Positions 62,663 to 64,000 of a stretch of 64,000 nucleotides of DNA are shown here, one piece after another. Origin of the DNA: UBA11872 sp965198285 (GTDB lineage: Bacteria > Chloroflexota > UBA11872). A program made the translations under genes and the position numbers. Every line of letters starts with the position of its first letter. The first letter of the stretch is position 1. Below the pieces are notes generated by a model that was given only the letters and a program-made list of their open reading frames with translations, made no database searches and was not told the DNA's origin. Where the stretch lies: NCBI GenBank assembly GCA_965198285.1, contig OZ240251.1:3534001-3598000 (forward strand), in the 5' to 3' direction.

Positions 62663-64000
62663 ATGCTGAACAAGGCGGCCGCCGAACTGCTGGAGGGCTT
62701 TGCCGACGCGCTGGAGATTCGCGGGGCGAATACCTTTCGAGTGCGGGCGTTTCGAAATGCGGCGCGGCGAGTCGATTCGCTGACCACGGACGTTGCTGAG
62801 CTGGTGGAGAGCGGCGAGATATCCAAGGTTCGCGGGATCGGCAAGGGCATCGCCGGCGTGCTGGGCGAGTTCGTGGCCAACGGTCGCGTGGACGAGTACG
62901 AGAAGATGCGGGCCGAGATTCCAGACAGCGTCTTCGAGATGCTGTTGATTCCGGGTCTGGGTCCGAAGACCGCCGCGACGCTTTACAACAAGCACGACAT
63001 CGACAGCGTGGACGCGCTGGAGACGGCGGCGCGCGAGGGTCGGCTGGCGGGCATTCGGACCATTGGGGCCAAGCGCCAGGCCCGGCTGCTGCGGGAACTG
63101 GGTCGGTTCCGAGAGCGGATTGCGCGGCGGCGGCTGGGCGACGTGCTGCCGATCGCGGAGCGGCTGATCGCGCACGTGGAGGCGGCGCCGGGCGTGCATA
63201 CCGTGCAGTACGCCGGCAGCCTGCGGCGGGGCCGGGAGACGATCGGCGATCTGGACATCCTGGCAGCCGCGGAGGATCCCGGGCCGGTGATGGAGCACTT
63301 CATCGCGGCCCAAGACGTGGAAGAGGTGGTGGGCACCGGCGGGACCAAGACATCCGTCCTGGTGGGCGGCGGGTTCCAGGTGGACCTGCTGGTGGTGGCG
63401 CCCGACGAGTTCGGGGCGGCGCTGGCGTACTTTACGGGGTCCAAGGAACACAACATCGAGATTCGGGCACGCGCGCAGCAGCGCGGTCTGTCGCTGAATG
63501 AGCGAGGGTTCCTGGACGCGGAAACGGACGAGCGACGGCCGGCGGCGACCGAGCAGGACGTATATGCGGCGGTGGGGCTGCCCTGGATCGATCCGGCGCT
63601 GCGCGAGAACCGCGGGGAAATCGAGGCAGCCGAAGCGGGCACGCTTCCCGACCTGATCGAGCTTGGAGACATCCGAGGCGAGTTGCACGGGCACTCACTG
63701 TGGAGCGACGGGGCGGCGTCAATCGGCCAGATGGTCGATGCCGCCAGACGGCGAGGGCTGGCGTACTTCACGGTCACCGACCACTCGGGCAGTCTGCTCG
63801 TGGCCAACGGGCTCAGCCCGGAACGGCTGGCGGAGCAAACCGGGGAGATCGCTCGGGAACGCGAAGCCTCGCCGGACGTGCGGCTGCTGCACGGCAGCGA
63901 GGTGGAGATCCTGGCCGACGGCAGCCTGGACTTCAGCGACGAGATCCTGGCCTCGCTGGACGTTGTGGTGGCCTCGGTGCACAGCAACTTCAACCAGCCG
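62663..64000 (+). CDS. polX: DNA polymerase X with PHP domain (PolX), 3' end outside window
   Basis: 446 residues visible. Helix-hairpin-helix N-terminus (IRGANTFRVRAFRNAARRVD, then VRGIGKGIAG and LIPGLGPKTA), polymerase palm GSLRRGRETIGDLDILA (about 190-205) and GGFQVDLLVV, then the PHP domain start GELHGHSLWSDG (about 335) and VTDHSGSL. Fills gaps in base-excision repair and removes 3' blocks. ATG at 62663 with a GGAGGAG ribosome site; divergent from the SGNH gene. Confidence 0.95.
   Translation, partial: MLNKAAAELLEGFADALEIRGANTFRVRAFRNAARRVDSLTTDVAELVESGEISKVRGIGKGIAGVLGEFVANGRVDEYEKMRAEIPDSVFEMLLIPGLGPKTAATLYNKHDIDSVDALETAAREGRLAGIRTIGAKRQARLLRELGRFRERIARRRLGDVLPIAERLIAHVEAAPGVHTVQYAGSLRRGRETIGDLDILAAAEDPGPVMEHFIAAQDVEEVVGTGGTKTSVLVGGGFQVDLLVVAPDEFGAALAYFTGSKEHNIEIRARAQQRGLSLNERGFLDAETDERRPAATEQDVYAAVGLPWIDPALRENRGEIEAAEAGTLPDLIELGDIRGELHGHSLWSDGAASIGQMVDAARRRGLAYFTVTDHSGSLLVANGLSPERLAEQTGEIAREREASPDVRLLHGSEVEILADGSLDFSDEILASLDVVVASVHSNFNQP

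Noticed and set aside
62587..62880. N-terminal extension of the SGNH hydrolase
   Set aside because: Ser/Ala/Arg low-complexity sequence antisense to the start of polX.

Overview
The window is high-GC and densely coded, and it reads as part of a Chloroflexota genome, most likely an uncultured marine, soil or host-associated heterotroph (for example SAR202, Caldilineales or Dehalococcoidia-like). The evidence is lineage style rather than a marker gene. Two Tat/lipoprotein solute-binding proteins carry repeated Val/Glu/Lys spacers after the lipid-anchored Cys. Catabolic families characteristic of these genomes are expanded: phytanoyl-CoA-type dioxygenases (three), aldo/keto reductases (two), M24 enzymes (two), an enolase-superfamily dehydratase, a sulfatase-fold hydrolase, Gfo/Idh/MocA, FAH and SGNH hydrolases. 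There is no rRNA and only one tRNA, Gly(GCC), so the taxon is inferred.

Region by region. 0-9 kb: a Gfo/Idh/MocA dehydrogenase (cut by the window start) and three paralogous secreted alpha/beta hydrolases. Between hydrolases 1 and 2 lie a strong promoter with a structured leader, a solitary tape-measure-like gene with a terminal frameshift, and a truncated second copy of the dehydrogenase. 8.7-11.7 kb: an aldo/keto reductase, a creatinase-like M24 protein and an EutA-like isomerase/racemase form an operon. 11.8-15.5 kb: a methyltransferase bracketed by two copies of a 33-bp palindrome, a beta-propeller protein, a small lipoprotein and an IS110-like remnant. 15.6-24.2 kb: an orphan solute-binding protein, then an RpiR-regulated ABC sugar-type uptake locus with a metal-competent M24 peptidase and a GNAT acetyltransferase. 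24.5-27.4 kb: an XRE-like regulator, tRNA-Gly, a beta-hydroxyacid dehydrogenase and a DUF5069-like protein.

27.5-35.6 kb holds the most coherent system: a MacAB-like efflux set (920-residue adaptor, ATPase, permease), a divergent two-component system and a secreted repeat protein. Each of the three promoter regions carries three TGCA-centred half-sites exactly 11 bp apart, which points to one OmpR-family regulon. 35.7-46.5 kb: DUF1697, a fourth hydrolase paralogue, an aldo/keto reductase, a rhamnonate-dehydratase-like enzyme that seems to start at a non-standard ATC codon, a sulfatase-like enzyme, a phosphoesterase, a class III aminotransferase and a PhyH dioxygenase.

46.5-50.6 kb is an accessory patch: an internally deleted DNA methylase/restriction remnant, an MNT nucleotidyltransferase, a three-Cys-motif (Gp37/Gp68) gene whose TcmP partner is interrupted by an in-frame TAG, a coiled-coil membrane protein and a NYN nuclease. 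50.6-64 kb: two further PhyH enzymes, a type II NADH dehydrogenase fused to a four-helix membrane module followed by a protein made of three more such modules, a second NYN nuclease, FAH and hydroxyacyl-CoA dehydrogenase genes, a sugar-phosphate-isomerase-like TIM barrel, an AT-richer aspartyl-protease pair, an SGNH hydrolase, and PolX cut by the window end.
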